NCBI GenBank assembly: GCA_020081605.1
Contig: JAHREC010000018.1
Coordinates: forward strand, 6,076,001 to 6,140,000
Direction: 5' to 3'
From: Albifimbria verrucaria
Lineage: Eukaryota; Ascomycota; Sordariomycetes; Hypocreales; Stachybotryaceae
DNA: 64,000 bases
Shown here: in pieces, positions 60,234 through 64,000 of the stretch
Layout: each line of letters opens with the position of its first letter
Numbering within the stretch: the first letter of the stretch is position 1
The notes under the pieces: generated by a model
Database searches by the model: none
What the model was told of the DNA's origin: nothing
The model's input: the letters and a program-made list of their open reading frames with translations, nothing else
Program-made: the position numbers and the translations under genes

Positions 60234-61362
60234 GATGACACAGTATGATACGAGCCGCGAGACACAAATTGAATTGTTCAATTAGACGAGAGCGGCGCCT
60301 GCATCATTCCTATTATATAACTCTCATCGTAGACCATATGATGCAGTAAGAGCCCCGCACGCGCGTATGCAATATATACGAGGTGGGTGATGTTTGGGCG
60401 TATAATTCGCTCTCCAACGCCACTAAACAGGTCAATGTGCAGGATGACATGCTTCCCTCACTCATACCGAGTAATGCCAGTATCATCAAACGCAGCCAAG
60501 CGGCGAAGGTATGGTCGTCACCTCAAGAAGTCTATGCAGGGGTTTGACAGCCTCAACATCCATACCCCGCCAGATGGTAAGCAAAGGGAGAAGGGCGGCA
60601 GATCGTGTAGGCCTCATACCTGCTTCATCATTCCATCGATTTCAAATAAGGGAGACAAAGTGGTACTTTTCTAGTCTTATTCTCACCACTGTATTGGAGT
60701 TCTGACAACAAACTTCGCCTATTTTCGTAGAAGTCCCAATACGCTCTGGGAAAGCCTCCTCAGATGTCTACAAAAGAGTACATACTGGACATTCAACTTA
60801 GCTGAATAAACTGGATATTGCTCAGCTTCATTCCTCACTGCCTTGAGAAAAAGCTGAGTTGACCTACATCTGGCTAAATGAATTGGCTATGCAAAAGTAA
60901 AGGTAAGACAGCTCACTAGAAGTTTTCAGACTTTTAATACATGATTTTGATTAGGAAAACAACAATGAGCGTTGCCGTTAAATGTGCCTATTGACGGAAT
61001 ACCGACGAATGCAAAGGAAGATTTATAATCTTCTTGGAGCCAAGCTGACCGAATTATGACAGTTACAAAGCATACCCGCTGCCATTTTGATGGCACCAAC
61101 ATCAAATTTAAGAGTACAAAATTAGAACGCCTGAGGTGACATTCGGCAAGGGCACAATTTCGGATGCAAACCAACAAACACAACCAACAAACCAATAAAA
61201 CATAACATTTCGAAGGATAATGGAGTCATCAGCACAAGGCAATATTGGGTAGATAAGCTGTGGGGTTTCCTCATGTTACGTCTTCAGATTCCTGCCGTTT
61301 TTCCTCTTCATCCAAGGTGTCTGACGAATCTGAACGTACGCACCTTGTACAGTTCATACAAA
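60234..61362. promoter_or_regulatory. Divergent upstream region, methyltransferase / dehydrogenase
   Basis: 1,129 bp between divergent starts, AT-rich. No clear TATA boxes or regulator palindromes seen. Confidence 0.45.
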
Positions 61363-62351
61363 ATGGGTTACCATGTGGATTTCAAACTGGAGCGAGATGT
61401 GCCAGAATTGGCGGGAAAGATAATCTTTATTACCGGAGGTAATTCACAAACACTCGCCCCAAGTGGTATGGGTTGTATCCTGAGAGACTGAACAACTTAG
61501 GAACTAAAGGACTTGGAGCTGGAGCAGCCGTGTTGCTTGCAAAGCGTAACCCTTCCAAGATATATATAACCGGACGTGACGAAGCGGCGGCGCAAATCAT
61601 CATCAAAGAGGCCCAAGAGGCTGGCTCTCAGACAGAAATAGTATTCATAAAATGCGACCAGACAAGTCTCGCTTCTGTTAAACACGCTGCTGACACGTTT
61701 TTGAACCAAGAATCACGTCTTGATGTATTCATGGCCAATGCGGGTGTAATGGCTTCTCCTCCTGGATTAACAGAGGACGGTTACGAAGTTCAGTTTGGCA
61801 TCAATCATATGGCGCACGCTCTATTTGTCAACAAACTCACCCCTATTCTAGAGAAGACTGCAGAAACGTATGGTGACGCTCGCATCATCATGCTTACCAG
61901 TCTTGCCTTCGTCCTAGCCCCACGTGGTTCTGGAATAGTCTTTGAAGAATTGAAGACTGTGCAGGATTATTGGTTTCTTGAGGAATTCCAACGATATGCC
62001 CAGAGCAAATTGGCAAATCAATTATATGGACGGGAATTGGCGTCTCGTTTCCCGAAAATCACTACAATCGTCATTCACCCTGGCGAAAGTACCACGTCAT
62101 TGATCACAAGATTATCCTGGTGGCAGAAGTTCGTAGTCTATGCTGGAAATATTGGGAAGTTTCTACCAGAACACCAGGGTTATTGGAACCAAGTTTGGGC
62201 AGTAGGCGTTCCTAAAGATCAAGTGGTATCGGGTGAGTTGTATGAGCCGGTTGGTGTGCATACCAAAGCATACACGCAGTGGTGCCTCGATAAAGAGCTT
62301 GCTTCTAGACTCTGGAACTGGACGCAGAAAGAGCTAAAAGAGTGGCACTGA
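61363..62351 (+). CDS. Short-chain dehydrogenase (retinol-dehydrogenase-like)
   Basis: NAD(P)-dependent oxidoreductase of 308 residues, frame-clean. Exon 1 (61363-61438) encodes MGYHVDFKLERDVPELAGK and IIFITGG; an intron at 61439-61500 (62 bp) splits the glycine motif TGGTKGLG; exon 2 carries YITGRDEAAA, KCDQTSLASV, the structural MANAGVMASP, the catalytic serine in IIMLTSLAF and the active-site YAQSK (Y-x3-K). The C-terminus has no added tail or targeting signal. The specific substrate is unknown. Codon use is less GC-biased than in the left block, as for the methyltransferase next door, which fits a shared accessory origin. Confidence 0.85.
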
Positions 62352-63759
62352 ATGTAATTAAAGCTCTATTCATGATTTGCACAATCGGCAACCAGCAATA
62401 ACGCATGTATGCTAGCATGTAACAAATTATATCAATAGACATTTACTGTTTATACAAGACCCAGGCTTGCAGAACCAGCCATGTTCGGCATAAAATGGCG
62501 GCCTCACAAAAGCAAAGTGAGAACGATCAAGGATGGTAGCTTGCAGTATCTTGAATAAGATTCAACCACGACCGACTACGTATAATCGTATTCACTCACT
62601 GAAACTGAACCTCAAGATATTCGAGTATTTCGACGGTAACACATAACAGCCCATTCTTCAGATGGGTTAAATTGGGTTTTGAGTATTCAAGAATACCCTC
62701 CCTTGAGCTTTTGGCTTATGGTGGCTTTAGCTCCCAAGGAGTTCCAGCCGAAACAGGTTTCTTCCTCAAGCGGCGTGGAAGGCTTCCGGGTGAAATCGAA
62801 GGCTCGACGTGGGAGTTTGATCCAACACTAGGTCGCGTCGGAGAGAGGACTCGAGGGCTGGATTACTGCATTAGGAAGCATATGAAATCTTTGGGGCCAG
62901 TCTCTGTGGCAGAACTATCACAATATGCGGTAGTTATCACATGAGAACGACTCTATCATGTTACAGCTTACAGAAAAGTGAGTAAAATTTTGTCAGTCTT
63001 TTAGTCAAGGCAGCTTCTTATCGCTAGATCACAGGCTGCAAGTGTTCGTATATTATAAATTTGTGTCTTTCAAAATTACTTGGATATATCCTGAAGAAAG
63101 GTGCCTCTACCCTAACCCCGACAATAGTGAACCATGAACTAGAACCTGGAAATGTCTCGGAAATCGGAAGTAAAGGAGCCATCAGTTATAGAATCTGTGG
63201 CTGCCGAGTCGATAGCGTTGTCTAAGAATACGCCTCTTCTGTCGTAAAAGTAGAACATATATAAAGCTGTGAGACATGTGGCAATTGCCGCCAAATCCGA
63301 ATTCTTACTATAGCCCTCGTGAACTGACAAGTCGTGAAAGTTCCACCGAGCCTGTAGTGCCTATGCTCTGTGTTTCCACCACCAGTCATGTTGACGATAC
63401 CAAAGAATTATATTGTTCAATTGTCAAAAATGTTGATGAGAGCCATGACATTCGCTAATCACACTATTTAGAAGTTTTTTGCAATCTTGACCATAAGTTG
63501 AAATTGTCTTGGATTAGTTGTATGATCAGGGCTGTCTTGCAGAAAATCCTTAGGATGCAACGGTCTCTTTCGTCCAGCTTGTCTCAGACAATAAGCAGGA
63601 TGATCAGAAAGGGACCCTGAAGATTCTTAATCCTAAAGCCCAACTGACATAAAAGCTTCATGTTCTCCAGGTTCTTGGTTTGTTTCCTAAAGGCTGAAAG
63701 CAGCAACTCGAGAGCGGTATCGAATCATTCCTGCCAAAATCATAGCAGAAAACCTCAAC
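62352..63759. other. Intergenic, no supported gene
   Basis: 1.4 kb, AT-rich. Short open frames at 62672-62944 (+) and 63139-63330 (-) show no domain and lack clear exon signals. Confidence 0.4.
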
Positions 63760-64000
63760 ATGAAGCTTGTGCACCCTATTCTCTTAACCATGGCTGTAGC
63801 TACTGCTGCTCATCCAGGCATTCAAATCCAAAGAGAAATCGAAGAATTGAGCTGCGGTACTCGTATTTGCCCCAATGCTGTGCCAAAATATACGATCAAA
63901 TGCTCCTTGCCTTGCCAGTATAGGCCTTGCATCCGATACAGCTGCCCTGGGCTTCAATATGAGGTATGTGCACATTAAAACCTGATTATGGAAAACATAA
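63760..64000 (+). CDS. Small secreted cysteine-rich protein, 5' part (cut by window end)
   Basis: ATG at 63760 opens a signal peptide (MKLVHPILLTMAVATAAHPG) followed by a cysteine-rich mature region. Up to a good donor site (GAG|GTATGT at 63963/63964) the exon encodes 68 residues with six cysteines: SCGTRICPN, IKCSLPCQY, RPCIRYSCPG. If the donor is not used the frame stops at 63976-63978 after one more cysteine (72 residues). An even number of cysteines and a good donor favour splicing into a second exon beyond the window. Size, signal peptide and cysteine density are typical of secreted effector-like or antimicrobial-type proteins; no family is recognised and the function is unknown. Confidence 0.55.

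Noticed and set aside
62672..62944. 90-codon plus-strand open frame
   Set aside because: It lacks an ATG at its start and shows no family; left unannotated.
63139..63330. 63-codon minus-strand open frame with a hydrophobic stretch
   Set aside because: Could be a terminal exon, but no upstream exon or splice junction could be supported.

Overview
The window is eukaryotic nuclear DNA from a filamentous ascomycete. Genes are split by short (47-132 bp) GT-AG introns with CTAAC/CTGAC-like branch sites, the coding parts are GC-rich, and many genes are recognisable fungal orthologues (dicer-like RNase, SUV3, Sch9 kinase, mannitol-1-phosphate dehydrogenase, HAUS6, COPI beta-prime). The gene set suggests Sordariomycetes, possibly Hypocreales; that placement is inference from protein style, not a search.

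Layout. 0-10 kb, all minus strand: the 5' end of a dicer-like gene (runs off the left edge), a long unknown nuclear-type protein, a dual-specificity-phosphatase-like protein and the mitochondrial helicase SUV3. 10.6-11.4 kb: a plus-strand vacuolar R-SNARE. 12-19 kb, minus: a membrane-anchored short-chain dehydrogenase, a DUF2235 protein and a peroxisomal enoyl-CoA hydratase. 19.5-26 kb: an RBM25-like splicing factor and mitochondrial ribosomal protein bS21m share a divergent promoter, followed by HAUS6. 27-27.7 kb: a small GATA-finger protein. 27.8-32 kb is gene-poor. 32-47 kb, all minus: a small NTF2-like protein, mannitol-1-phosphate 5-dehydrogenase, glucose-6-phosphate isomerase and the Sch9 kinase, separated by long non-coding stretches. 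49.7-52.6 kb: COPI beta-prime (SEC27). From 52.6 kb to the right end the DNA is more AT-rich and gene-poor and holds accessory-type genes: a GPI-anchored serine-rich secreted protein, a SAM methyltransferase, a short-chain dehydrogenase and, at the edge, a small secreted cysteine-rich protein cut by the window end.

Data quality. Most of the conserved genes carry single-base frame breaks, nearly always one base too few in a short homopolymer, usually G or C. Adding one base at each break makes the spliced length a multiple of three and gives a normal family length in several genes (393 residues for mannitol-1-phosphate dehydrogenase, 552 for glucose-6-phosphate isomerase, 639 for Sch9, 854 for SEC27). 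I therefore read them as indel errors of an unpolished assembly rather than pseudogenes and annotate each locus as one gene.

Functionally this is mostly a housekeeping block (RNA processing, mitochondrial expression, membrane traffic, sugar metabolism and TORC1 signalling) with an accessory right flank. I found no clearly new biological system. The most interesting leads are the right-edge secreted protein, the methyltransferase/dehydrogenase pair, and the mannitol/glycolysis neighbours around a 5.8-kb gene-free gap.
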